Assembly: GCF_016591715.1 (NCBI RefSeq)
Contig: NZ_AP024109.1
Coordinates: 3,348,001-3,412,000, forward strand
Direction: 5' to 3'
Origin: Mesorhizobium sp. J8
GTDB lineage: Bacteria; Pseudomonadota; Alphaproteobacteria; Rhizobiales; Rhizobiaceae
Length of the DNA: 64,000 nt
Part shown: piece after piece, positions 55,650 to 64,000 of the stretch
How the letters are laid out: every line of letters begins with the position of its first letter
Numbering within the stretch: position 1 is the stretch's first letter
The notes under the pieces: generated by a model
Database searches by the model: none
What the model saw: only the letters and a program-made list of their open reading frames with translations
What the model was told of the DNA's origin: nothing
Position numbers and translations under genes: made by a program

Positions 55650-55722
55650 CGGCGGCGAAGCTGCGGCGGCGAAGCTGCCAATCTCCCCACCTGTGGGGAG
55701 GTGGCCGGCAGGCAAGAGTGGG
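55650..55722. repeat. Intergenic repeat between hyi and glxR
   Basis: A 14-base unit CGGCGGCGAAGCTG occurs twice in tandem (55650-55677), followed by the palindrome CTCCCCAC-CT-GTGGGGAG (55683-55700) and GGCCGGCAGGC. The latter part resembles a common rhizobial intergenic repeat. It lies inside an operon, so the transcript must read through it. Confidence 0.7.
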
Positions 55723-55765
55723 GTGCGAAGGAACGCGACCTCGATAATTACGACGGAGAAGACCA

Positions 55766-56683
55766 ATGGAAACCATCGGTTTCATCGGCCTCGGCATCAT
55801 GGGCGCGCCGATGGCGGAGCATCTGCTCGATGCCGGCTACAAGGTCGTCGCCAGCGACCATCGCTCCAAGCCCCCGGCTGACCTCGTCGCCAAGGGGTTG
55901 AAGACCGTCACCGGCCACAATGCGGTGGCCAAGGCCGCCGATATCATCATCACCATGGTGCCCGACACGCCCCAGGTCGCCGACGTTCTCTTCGGCGAGA
56001 ACAGCGTCGCTTCAGGTCTGTCGAAGGGCAAACTGGTCATCGACATGAGCTCGATCTCGCCGCTCGCCACCAAGGAGTTTGCCAACAAGATCAACGATCT
56101 CGGCTGCGATTATCTCGACGCCCCGGTCTCGGGCGGCGAGGTCGGCGCCAAGGCAGCGTCGCTCACCATCATGGTCGGCGGCGAGGAAAAGGCGTTCGAA
56201 CGCGCCAAGCCGGTGTTCGAGAAGATGGGCAAGAACGTCACGCTGGTCGGCCCCAACGGCGTCGGCCAGACCACCAAGGTCGCGAACCAGATCGTCGTGG
56301 CGCTCACCATCGAAGCGGTCGGCGAAGCTCTGGTCTTCGCCTCGAAGGCCGGCGCCGATCCGGCCAAGGTCAGGCAGGCGCTGATGGGCGGGCTCGCCGC
56401 GTCGCGCATCCTCGAAGTGCATGGCGAGCGCATGATCAAGCGCACCTTCGCGCCCGGCTTCCGCATCGAGTTGCACCAAAAGGACCTCAATCTGGCGCTG
56501 GAAGGCGCCAAGGCGCTCGGCGTCTCGCTGCCCAACACCTCGACGACGCAGCAATTGTTCAATTCCTGTGCGGCCAATGGCGGCGCCAAGGAGGATCACT
56601 CGGCGCTGGTGAGAGCGCTCGAGCGGATGGCCGCGCATGAGGTCGGCGGGGAGGCGGCGCAAGCCAAAGGCAAGGCGGCTTAG
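55766..56683 (+). CDS. glxR: 2-hydroxy-3-oxopropionate (tartronate semialdehyde) reductase
   Basis: The 305-residue beta-hydroxyacid dehydrogenase has G-F-I-G-L-G-I-M-G-A-P-M-A for NAD(P) binding, D-A-P-V-S-G-G-E-V-G-A, and the catalytic lysine in N-G-V-G-Q-T-T-K-V-A-N-Q. It reduces tartronate semialdehyde to D-glycerate, closing the module started by gcl. It lies 119 bases after hyi, across a repeat. Confidence 0.95.
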   Translation: METIGFIGLGIMGAPMAEHLLDAGYKVVASDHRSKPPADLVAKGLKTVTGHNAVAKAADIIITMVPDTPQVADVLFGENSVASGLSKGKLVIDMSSISPLATKEFANKINDLGCDYLDAPVSGGEVGAKAASLTIMVGGEEKAFERAKPVFEKMGKNVTLVGPNGVGQTTKVANQIVVALTIEAVGEALVFASKAGADPAKVRQALMGGLAASRILEVHGERMIKRTFAPGFRIELHQKDLNLALEGAKALGVSLPNTSTTQQLFNSCAANGGAKEDHSALVRALERMAAHEVGGEAAQAKGKAA

Positions 56684-56684
56684 A

Positions 56685-56728
56685 GCAACTCCAGGAAAAG
56701 TGTGAAACGGTTTTCCGTCCGGAGTTGC
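56685..56728. repeat. GCAACTCC-type palindromic repeat after glxR
   Basis: Arms GCAACTCC and GGAGTTGC with inner GGAAAA / TTTTCC and core GTGTGAAACGG. It begins next to the glxR stop and may end or stabilise that transcript. Confidence 0.78.
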
Positions 56729-56859
56729 GTCAAACACTCAAGGTCAAGGGACGGCGGCTCAACGTTCCCACGCCGCCTGCTCTTTTCCTCTCAGAGAACG
56801 GGTTCCTGCGTTTCGCCGCGGGGACCCGTTTTCGCTTCTCGGCTGAAGTCGATCCGAGC

Positions 56860-57720
56860 TCAGCCGCGCTTCAGGAATGCGTTCGCCGCATAGAGGCTGA
56901 CCGCCGCCGCGTTCGACACGTTGAGCGAGTGGATGGCGCCCGGCATATCGAGGCGGGCGAGCGCGGCTACCGTCTCGCGCGTCTTCTGCCGCAGGCCCTT
57001 GCCTTCAGCACCCAGCACTAGCGCGATTTTCCCGCCGTCGAAGGTCTTCTCAAGCTCCGCCGGTCCTTCCGAATCGAGCCCGATCGTCTGAAAGCCGGCC
57101 TCGTGCAGTTGCCCCAACGCATCGGCGAGGTTCTTCACCTCGATCTGGTCGATATGCTCCAGCGCGCCGGAGGCGGATTTGGCCAGCACGCCCGATTCTT
57201 GCGGGCTGTGGCGCGCCGTGGTGATCAGCGCGCCGGCGCCGAAGGCAACCGCGGAACGTAGGATCGCGCCGACATTGTGCGGGTCCGTCACCTGGTCGAG
57301 CACCAGCACCAGCCTGGTGTCGCCGAGCGCGTCGAGGCGCTTGGGCTTGAGCGGCTCTGCCTCGATCAGCACGCCCTGATGCACCGCGTCCGACCCGGTG
57401 ATCCTGTCGATATCCTTCGGCTCGACCAGCTCGGCCTTGAAGGGCAGGGCGGCGAGATCGCCGATCGACAGACGCTCGGCGGCGTTGCGGGTCACCAGCA
57501 TCTTTTTGATCTTGCGGCGCGGATTGTCGAGCGCGGCCCGCACCGTGTGCAGGCCGTAAAGCCGCACCAGCCCGTCGCCGGGCCCTTCGCCGGGCGGCAC
57601 AGGCTGGCGCGGCCGGAATGCCGGCGCGCCGCCCGCCTTCTGGTCGCGATGCGCGCGCCGCAGCTTGGCGTAGTGGGTGTCCTTGCGTGTACCGGTCTTG
57701 TTGCTTTTGTCGTCGCTCAT
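56860..57720 (-). CDS. rlmB: 23S rRNA 2'-O-ribose methyltransferase (TrmH/SpoU family)
   Basis: The 286-residue SPOUT enzyme has an Arg/Lys-rich N-terminus, a substrate-binding domain (L-Y-G-L-H-T-V-R-A-A-L) and the knotted C-terminal domain with D-P-H-N-V-G-A-I-L-R-S-A, L-V-L-G-A-E-G-K-G-L-R and S-L-N-V-S-N-A-A-A-V-S-L. RlmB methylates G2251 of 23S rRNA using SAM; this assignment within the family is likely but not certain. It is divergent from the tRNA genes. Confidence 0.92.
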   Translation of the reverse strand: MSDDKSNKTGTRKDTHYAKLRRAHRDQKAGGAPAFRPRQPVPPGEGPGDGLVRLYGLHTVRAALDNPRRKIKKMLVTRNAAERLSIGDLAALPFKAELVEPKDIDRITGSDAVHQGVLIEAEPLKPKRLDALGDTRLVLVLDQVTDPHNVGAILRSAVAFGAGALITTARHSPQESGVLAKSASGALEHIDQIEVKNLADALGQLHEAGFQTIGLDSEGPAELEKTFDGGKIALVLGAEGKGLRQKTRETVAALARLDMPGAIHSLNVSNAAAVSLYAANAFLKRG

Positions 57721-57919
57721 GCCGGCTTCTATAGCTGCCCCGTCCGGCTAAGGATATGGGTCGCGACAATTGATGCGAAACATCCTCGAAAAACCCACGC
57801 CGCGCCGGTTGACACCCACCGGCCTTGCCGCCATAAGGCGCATCGCTGATTTCGGAGAAAATCCAACTCGGGCTCCGGATCGGCGAAAATGCCTCGTTGC
57901 ATGGCTCCGGCGGCAGACT

Positions 57920-58004
57920 GGAGAGGTGCCCGAGTGGTTAAAGGGGACGGACTGTAAATCCGTTGGCTTAGCCTACGTTGGTTCGAATCCAACCCTCTCC
58001 ACCA
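57920..58004 (+). tRNA. tRNA-Tyr (anticodon GTA)
   Basis: The 85-base class II tRNA has the acceptor GGAGAGG/CCTCTCC, anticodon loop CTGTAAA giving GTA, a long variable arm, T loop TTCGAAT, and an encoded CCA. Confidence 0.97.
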
Positions 58005-58041
58005 CTGCCGGCCCGGAAGCCCTGAACGAACAAGTCTCGGA

Positions 58042-58067
58042 CCGAAAAAGTGCATGGCGCTTTTCGG
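58042..58067. other. Hairpin between the two tRNA genes
   Basis: CCGAAAAAGTGC and GCGCTTTTCGG form a stem with loop ATG, in the spacer between tRNA-Tyr and tRNA-Gly. Its core resembles the RIME-like repeats. No T-run follows, so it is more likely a repeat remnant or processing signal than a terminator. Confidence 0.45.
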
Positions 58068-58093
58068 GTGAATCCGGTACCTCAGTGCAAGGC

Positions 58094-58167
58094 GCGGGTA
58101 TAGCTCAGTGGTAGAGCAGCAGCCTTCCAAGCTGAATATGCGGGTTCGATTCCCGCTACCCGCTCCA
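58094..58167 (+). tRNA. tRNA-Gly (anticodon TCC)
   Basis: The 74-base tRNA has the acceptor GCGGGTA/TACCCGC, D arm GCTCAGTGGTAGAGC, anticodon loop CTTCCAA giving TCC, T loop TTCGATT, and an encoded CCA. Confidence 0.97.
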
Positions 58168-58397
58168 ACCAATTGCCAGCGACGGAACGGAATCACGTTC
58201 TCTGGCGATACGTCGGTTCAATCTGGCTGGTGGTTCTGGTCGGTATGAATCTTCAGGGAAAGTGCGAGAAATCCCCAGTCCCGTTTTGACAGCTCTCCCG
58301 AGCAGCCAGCCTGGTCAGGTTGTAACGCGCTTGACTGCTCCGCTCTACTTAACGTTGATTACTACTGTCTCCTGAAGGGCATTTGCCGTTCAGCAAG

Positions 58398-59360
58398 ATG
58401 TTAGATTGGAAAGACCGGGAAGCAGCGGGTTATCTTCGCGCATCCTACACGGGTAAGGTGATGGCTGAAGGTGAATTCCACGTCTTAATACGATGCCCAA
58501 GTTGCGGGTCACTTGCTGAAGCGTGGCTTGACGAAGTTCCCACTGCCGATCTCACGTCTGACTCCGCAGCCGACGCTGCTGCAACTGGGGAGATCGAGAT
58601 AGAGTGCGAGACCTGTGGAAATGAAATCCCGGTGACTATCACCGCTGATTTGGCGGGATGGCAAGCACACCTCACGGAAGACCCCGATGCGAAGGTTGAA
58701 ATCGAACGCCTCGACTATTCTTCCTACGATGACTGGCTCGAAGAGCTACAGCCTGAGCCGCATCCTCGCGCTATATTCACTCAAGCGATTGGTGAGTGGA
58801 CAAGCCTGCTGCACACGATCGGTGACAAGCGGTCAGGCGTATCGGGCATCAACAGAATGCTGCTTGTTCAATTATTCTCGATCGTCGAAGCTTATTTGTC
58901 TGATGCGGTAATTAAGCTTGCATTCGAAAACCCCGCCGTCGCAAAGGCTATTGTTACGTGGCATCCCGACCTAAAAGGTGAGCGAGTGTCGCTACCCAAG
59001 GTGGCATCACAGCCGAATTTGGTACGTGACACGGTCGTCGATCAGCTTCGTAAGAAGACTCAATTTCATCGGTTCGAGTTTCTGAACAGCATGCTGCGCG
59101 TGGCCATCGGCCACCACCTCTTGCCAAGCGATAAAGCCGAACGTGACTTGGTCCTACAGTCCGTCCAAAATCGCCATTATTGCGTACACCGTAATGGCCG
59201 CGACGTTGATGGCAACATCTTGGGTGGTGTGACTGTAGACTACCTAAGTCGGTTGTCGCGTTCTTTTACAGCAATAGTGGAAGGGCTAGCGAAGGCGATC
59301 AAGGAGATCGAAGTTCAACGACCATCACCGCTTCCCGATGAAATACTCACTATCCTCTGA
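58398..59360 (+). CDS. Zinc-ribbon plus HEPN-like (RiboL-PSP type) protein, putative RNase
   Basis: The 320-residue protein has an N-terminal zinc-ribbon pair (Cys33-x2-Cys36 and Cys70-x2-Cys73) and a helical C-terminal domain with E-A-Y-L-S-D (about 164-169) and R-H-Y-C-V-H-R-N-G (R259-x4-H264). The R-x4-6-H motif preceded by a polar residue is the HEPN ribonuclease signature, as in RiboL-PSP domains used in toxin and phage-defence systems. The gene has visibly lower GC and rarer codons (TTA, ATA, CTA) than its neighbours and sits 230 bases from tRNA-Gly, which suggests recent acquisition. RNase activity is not proven. ATG 58398 was chosen over TTG 58383. Confidence 0.65.
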   Translation: MLDWKDREAAGYLRASYTGKVMAEGEFHVLIRCPSCGSLAEAWLDEVPTADLTSDSAADAAATGEIEIECETCGNEIPVTITADLAGWQAHLTEDPDAKVEIERLDYSSYDDWLEELQPEPHPRAIFTQAIGEWTSLLHTIGDKRSGVSGINRMLLVQLFSIVEAYLSDAVIKLAFENPAVAKAIVTWHPDLKGERVSLPKVASQPNLVRDTVVDQLRKKTQFHRFEFLNSMLRVAIGHHLLPSDKAERDLVLQSVQNRHYCVHRNGRDVDGNILGGVTVDYLSRLSRSFTAIVEGLAKAIKEIEVQRPSPLPDEILTIL

Positions 59361-59385
59361 TAAAAATTGGTATTCCTTGGGTAGT

Positions 59386-59416
59386 GGAGTGCTACGCGGC
59401 TAAGGCGCAGCACTCC
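59386..59416. other. Hairpin between convergent genes
   Basis: GGAGTGCT and AGCACTCC flank a short GCG/CGC pairing, forming a long stem between the HEPN-like gene and yidB. No T-tract is seen on either side, so it is only a possible terminator. Confidence 0.45.
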
Positions 59417-59433
59417 ATCGCAGAATGCCGCGC

Positions 59434-59889
59434 CTAGCTGTTGAAAGCCGAAGCGACCTGATGGTTCTGCGGGATCTGGCCGTTCGGCGTCAGCTTGTCG
59501 ACGATGCCGGGCAGCGCCGTGGAGAGTTGCTGCAGCAGTTCCTGCTCGTTCATGCCGGTGCGCTGCGCGATCTCGCGGATTACCGCCGGCCCGAGCGCCG
59601 AGCCGAGGTCGCCCGGGTTGATCGGCTGGTTCTGGCCGGTGCCGACCCAGGAATCGGCGACGCTGCCGTGGCCGGCATCCTTCAGCTTGTCGAGCAGGCC
59701 ACCGAGGCCGCCGAGGAGGCCGCCATCGGCCGACGCGTCGGTTCCTGCGGGCGTCGGCGCCGGCGCTTGCGGCGTGGCCGCTTCCTCGCTTCTGCCGCTC
59801 AGCATCTTGCCGACCAAAAGCGCGCCGAGCGCGATCATCAGGGGTTTGGTGATGTTGCCGCCCGGAACGGCGTTGTCAAAAAGGCCCAT
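59434..59889 (-). CDS. yidB: YidB family (DUF937) protein
   Basis: The 151-residue protein has M-G-L-F-D-N-A at the start, a G-G-L-L-G-G-L-G-G-L-L-D-K-L-K-D-A-G-H-G-S-V-A-D-S-W-V-G linker, and the C-terminal DUF937 part with G-M-N-E-Q-E-L-L-Q-Q-L-S-T-A-L-P. The family is widespread and of unknown function, often counted among stress genes. ATG 59889 was chosen; it is divergent from the GlsB-type gene. Confidence 0.88.
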   Translation of the reverse strand: MGLFDNAVPGGNITKPLMIALGALLVGKMLSGRSEEAATPQAPAPTPAGTDASADGGLLGGLGGLLDKLKDAGHGSVADSWVGTGQNQPINPGDLGSALGPAVIREIAQRTGMNEQELLQQLSTALPGIVDKLTPNGQIPQNHQVASAFNS

Positions 59890-60018
59890 AACGGATCTCC
59901 TTATCCAGCCAAGTCCGCCCGGCCCCACAATGGCGCAAACGAGCGGAATTTCAAGCTGTCTTGAGCTTTTGACAATCATATGAACATGATGGGCCGGCGG
60001 GGAAATTTGGAGGGAATT

Positions 60019-60276
60019 ATGGGCATTATCAGCTGGATCATTCTGGGCCTTGTCGCCGGCTTTATCGGCAGCAAGATCGTCAACAAGACCGGCCAGGGCA
60101 TGATCATGGACATCGTGCTCGGCGTCGTCGGCGCCATCGTCGGCGGCGTGATCTTCAGCGCCTTCGGCTCGGCGGGCGTTACCGGCCTCAACATCTGGAG
60201 CCTGATCGTGGCCGTGATCGGCTCGATCGTCGTGCTGTGGGCCTATCACCAGATCACGGGTAGCCGGTCGCTGTAA
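60019..60276 (+). CDS. GlsB/YeaQ/YmgE family stress membrane protein
   Basis: The 85-residue protein has three spans and the motif G-I-I-S-W-I-I-L-G-L-V-A-G-F-I-G-S near the start, the transglycosylase-associated protein family. Members are induced by stress in enterobacteria; function is unclear. ATG 60019 follows GGAGGG by 4 bases. It is divergent from yidB, another stress-linked gene. Confidence 0.9.
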   Translation: MGIISWIILGLVAGFIGSKIVNKTGQGMIMDIVLGVVGAIVGGVIFSAFGSAGVTGLNIWSLIVAVIGSIVVLWAYHQITGSRSL

Positions 60277-60350
60277 GGCTGAGCCAGCCGCAGCCGGTTG
60301 GCCGCGGGAGGTCGACCCCGTCCGGGTCGGCCTGCTCTGCGCTTGTGTCG

Positions 60351-61238
60351 TCAGGCGACCATGGCGAGCCGGCGCCTTCTTTCGTCGAGCGAGACGATCA
60401 CCAGGCCGCTGGCCATCACCAACAGGATGCCGCAGATGGCGAGCGCGTTGGGAAACTGTCCGAACACCAGCAAGCCCGAAATGACCGCCCAGACGGTGAA
60501 GCAGTAATAGAAGGGCGCGACCGCGCTTGTCGGTCCGATCCGGTAGGCCATGAAGATGAAGAAATGGCCGAAGATCAGGAACAGGCCCGCTCCGGCGATC
60601 AGCAGCAGGTGGTGTCCTTCGGGCATCACCCATTGCTCGGAGACGAGATGCGCCGCGCCGGAGCCGGCCAGCACCACCAGGACCGCGGAGATGGCGACGA
60701 TCATGCCCGGCACCTCGGCGCCCACCTTGCGGCCGGCTATATCGCGCACCGCCGCGAAGGCGGCGTTGCCGAGCGCCAGCAGCGCATAGACCGAAATGCC
60801 CTGCATGGTCGGCTGCGCCACCATGAGCGCCCCGACAAAACCAAGGCCGATCAGCGCCATGCGCGTGGCGCCGATCTTTTCGCCGAACAGCATCGAGGAG
60901 CCGACCAGCACGATGAGGGGCGTGATCTGCCCGAGCGCGGTGGAATCCGCGATCTGCATGTTCGCCAGGGCGACGACGTAGCAGAGGATCGCCAGGAGCT
61001 CGAACAGGTTGCGGCGCAGCACCTTGCGCTCGAAGAGCAGCGGAATCTGCCTGGCATAGCCAAGCATCAGAAGCAGCGGCACGCCCCACAGAGTCGCGGC
61101 GGCGCCCCGCAGCAGGAGCACCTCATAGGGCGGCAGCCCGGCGGTCGCGAGCTTCATCATCGTGTCATTGACAAGGTAGGACCCCGTCGAGACGACCATG
61201 AACAGCGGACCGCGGATATTGGATGGAATGAACTGCAT
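60351..61238 (-). CDS. DMT-superfamily (EamA) transporter
   Basis: The 295-residue inner-membrane protein has two EamA repeats of five spans each, with [12 protein letters not shown] in the first and [12 protein letters not shown] in the second. Such carriers export amino acids or small metabolites; the substrate is unknown. ATG 61238 (M-Q-F-I-P-S-N) was preferred over a longer start at 61274. Confidence 0.9.
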   Translation of the reverse strand: MQFIPSNIRGPLFMVVSTGSYLVNDTMMKLATAGLPPYEVLLLRGAAATLWGVPLLLMLGYARQIPLLFERKVLRRNLFELLAILCYVVALANMQIADSTALGQITPLIVLVGSSMLFGEKIGATRMALIGLGFVGALMVAQPTMQGISVYALLALGNAAFAAVRDIAGRKVGAEVPGMIVAISAVLVVLAGSGAAHLVSEQWVMPEGHHLLLIAGAGLFLIFGHFFIFMAYRIGPTSAVAPFYYCFTVWAVISGLLVFGQFPNALAICGILLVMASGLVIVSLDERRRRLAMVA

Positions 61239-61468
61239 GGGGCCGACAAGATCAGAGCGGCGTCGGGGCGGCAATAGGCCAGCCCGGCGCCTTTGATTTT
61301 ACCCGCGGCAACCCCCTATATCCGCTCCACATCCCACTGAAATCGACCGCTGGTTCGGGTCGAGCGGGAATCCGCTCAGCCACAAGGCACTTGTGTTTTT
61401 CGGCCGTTGTCGCTAATCGCCCCGCATTCGACTGCACTGAAGGTCAAGGCCGTCCAAGGAAAGAAACT

Positions 61469-62644
<1,176 letters not shown>

Positions 62645-62674
62645 TTGATCCGGCTTCTGCCGGTTCTACAAGGA

Positions 62675-62704
62675 AAAGGGCGGTCTTCGGGCCGCCCTTT
62701 TTCG
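62675..62704 (+). terminator. Rho-independent terminator of tuf
   Basis: The stem AAAGGGCGG / CCGCCCTTT with an 8-base loop is followed by TTTTTCG, 30 bases past the tuf stop. Confidence 0.93.
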
Positions 62705-62807
62705 TTTACTTGCACTGTGCGGCACAAATGCAGCGCGGTTGCTTCGAAGCTATTGCATGCACCACTGCCGCAACTATTATCGATTGCGGCAGGGGGGCTT
62801 CGCCAGC

Positions 62808-64000
62808 ATGATTTCGGGGCATCATTTAAACTGCATACCACGTTGGTTTCGCGTGCTGGTTCGCCTGGCGCCGGTGCTTGCTATCGTGATGATGGCCTTC
62901 GCTGCAAAGGCCGATGACGTCCTCATACAGACGTGGCCCGACACGTTTATTTTGAACGATCCGTCTTCCGACGGCTTTTCGGACATGCGGTTCATCTTTG
63001 CCCGCAGCAGCGCGGTCGGCTGCAAGACCAATTGTCCGGAATGGATTTCAGCGGAAGGGGCTATAACTGCCGGCACGCCTGCTCTACTCAAGCGGGTGTT
63101 GAAAAAGCTCGGCACCCGCAAACTGCCGATCATCGTCAACTCCCCTGGTGGCGATGTCGATGCCGCACTTCAACTCGGTCGCATCATACGGAAGAATGGG
63201 CTCGACATCGCGATCGGCAAGACCGAGTTTTCCGATTGTTGGCCAGGAACGAAGGGTTGCGGAGTCAGCTTCGGCAAGGGCGTTGCCTATTTCGGCGTGG
63301 CGTCTGATGGCGGCGCGATGTGCAACTCCGCATGTCCGCTGATGTTTGCGGGCGGCCTTCGCCGTGTAGCCGGTGGCTGGGCTTACCTGGGTGTCCATCA
63401 GATCACCACCACTTGGTTCCCTTACACAAGGCATTTTCGAACCACCTATAAAACCATTCGGGGCAAAAGATATAAGGTCACAACAGAGACCATCACCGAT
63501 GGCCAAAGTTACAAGACCTATAAGATGGGCAAGAGGTTCGCTCGGAAAATCTCGGCCTATCTGACAGAGATGGGCGTGGGGCAGGGCGTTCTCGACAAAA
63601 TGAAAGCAACGCCGGCGAGCGATATTCAGCGGATCAGTCTCCACGACATGCTGACGATGAAACTGGCCACCAGCACGGACACCGTGGAGCTGTTCACCGG
63701 AGTGATCCTTTGCATGGGTGACAAACCGGCTCAGAATTGCCGAGAAATATCGGAGGATACCCGGCCGGCTGCTGTAACGACAAAGCCGGCGCCTGCCCAA
63801 CAAGCGGAAGTTCCATCTTCCCAGCCCGTTAAGGCTACCCCCGTCGAACCATTCCAGGGAGCAGCAGGAAATGCTGCGCCGGTGATGCGCTTCGTGGTCG
63901 TTCGCGGCAGCGATCCGCTTTGCGATCCCGACTGCCCGGAATGGATATCGGCGGAAGGCGCGATTACCCCTCGAACCCCGCAAAAACTTCGCCAGTTGCT
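62808..64000 (+). CDS. Periplasmic ClpP/crotonase-like protein with tandem domain, 3' end cut
   Basis: A frame open from ATG 62808 to the last base (397 codons, no stop). A signal peptide (residues 13-35) precedes a ClpP-like domain: S-P-G-G-D-V (112-117, oxyanion loop), M-C-N-S-A-C-P-L (Ser174) and L-G-V-H-Q (His197). This resembles the COG3904-type periplasmic proteins of Rhizobiales. After a Pro/Ala/Gln linker (about 318-358) the domain restarts: M-R-F-V-V-V-R-G and C-P-E-W-I-S-A-E-G-A-I-T (377-387) repeat residues 60-87. The rest lies outside. Serine protease activity is inferred from the Ser/His arrangement only. Confidence 0.72.
   Translation, partial: MISGHHLNCIPRWFRVLVRLAPVLAIVMMAFAAKADDVLIQTWPDTFILNDPSSDGFSDMRFIFARSSAVGCKTNCPEWISAEGAITAGTPALLKRVLKKLGTRKLPIIVNSPGGDVDAALQLGRIIRKNGLDIAIGKTEFSDCWPGTKGCGVSFGKGVAYFGVASDGGAMCNSACPLMFAGGLRRVAGGWAYLGVHQITTTWFPYTRHFRTTYKTIRGKRYKVTTETITDGQSYKTYKMGKRFARKISAYLTEMGVGQGVLDKMKATPASDIQRISLHDMLTMKLATSTDTVELFTGVILCMGDKPAQNCREISEDTRPAAVTTKPAPAQQAEVPSSQPVKATPVEPFQGAAGNAAPVMRFVVVRGSDPLCDPDCPEWISAEGAITPRTPQKLRQL

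Noticed and set aside
57729-58196. Frame over tRNA-Tyr and tRNA-Gly giving G-L-D-S-N-Q-R
   Set aside because: It is the same artefact of translating tRNA genes.
58094-59433. Integrated element with an attachment site at tRNA-Gly
   Set aside because: No integrase and no direct repeat of the tRNA 3' end was seen after the HEPN-like gene, so only a single-gene insertion is proposed.

Overview
The window is about 64 kb of GC-rich chromosomal DNA from a member of the order Rhizobiales, most likely Mesorhizobium or a close Phyllobacteriaceae relative. That placement is inferred, not searched. It rests on RIME-like palindromic intergenic repeats, the aroQ-accB-accC-aat order next to DUF2155 and NDUFA12 genes, a BA14K-like gene, tandem-PilZ and PAS_5 proteins, and an RNase E with a long acidic/basic insert. 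Most of it is ordinary core genome. There is no prophage, insertion sequence, integrase, CRISPR array or rRNA operon.

Layout. 0-4.4 kb: the end of a crotonase gene, a translationally coupled trio (AAA ATPase, GNAT, CoA-binding protein), then metY and a cupin. 4.4-13.6 kb: a P450 coupled to a leaderless solute-binding-like protein, small envelope proteins, gamma carbonic anhydrase, ankyrin, BTLCP, PilZ, PAS, rhomboid, CBS and YjhX proteins. 13.9-18.5 kb: gatB, GNAT, AIM24, panC-panB. 18.9-28.1 kb: NDUFA12, DUF2155, an NTF2-like protein, a reverse run (M48 protease, DsbA, aroQ, accB, accC, aat), an aminotransferase and glutaminase. 28.4-37.3 kb: rne, a divergent cell-wall amidase, PBP1A, and prfB with a programmed frameshift. 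37.3-43.2 kb: two GFA-fold proteins, secreted proteins, an OmpA lipoprotein, a DEAD-box helicase and NAD kinase. 43.6-48.9 kb: a polyamine-type ABC operon with a metallo-beta-lactamase-fold gene and a divergent TetR regulator. 49-52 kb: small membrane and secreted proteins and tRNA-Thr. 52-56.7 kb: the glyoxylate-to-glycerate module (IclR, gcl, hyi, glxR). 56.9-64 kb: rlmB, tRNA-Tyr, tRNA-Gly, a low-GC HEPN-like gene, yidB, a GlsB-type protein, a DMT transporter, a lone tuf, and a periplasmic ClpP-like protein running off the end.

The best leads are the ClpP-like protein (open to the last base, starting a second copy of its own domain), the zinc-ribbon/HEPN gene inserted beside tRNA-Gly, the histidine-rich/BA14K pair sharing a promoter-like and hairpin module, the P450/solute-binding coupling, an orphan terminator that suggests a small RNA, and the dispersed palindromes, one of which supplies the first codons of a gene. 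Coordinates are exact where a start or stop codon was read. Function calls come from motifs and recognised family sequences, not from database searches.
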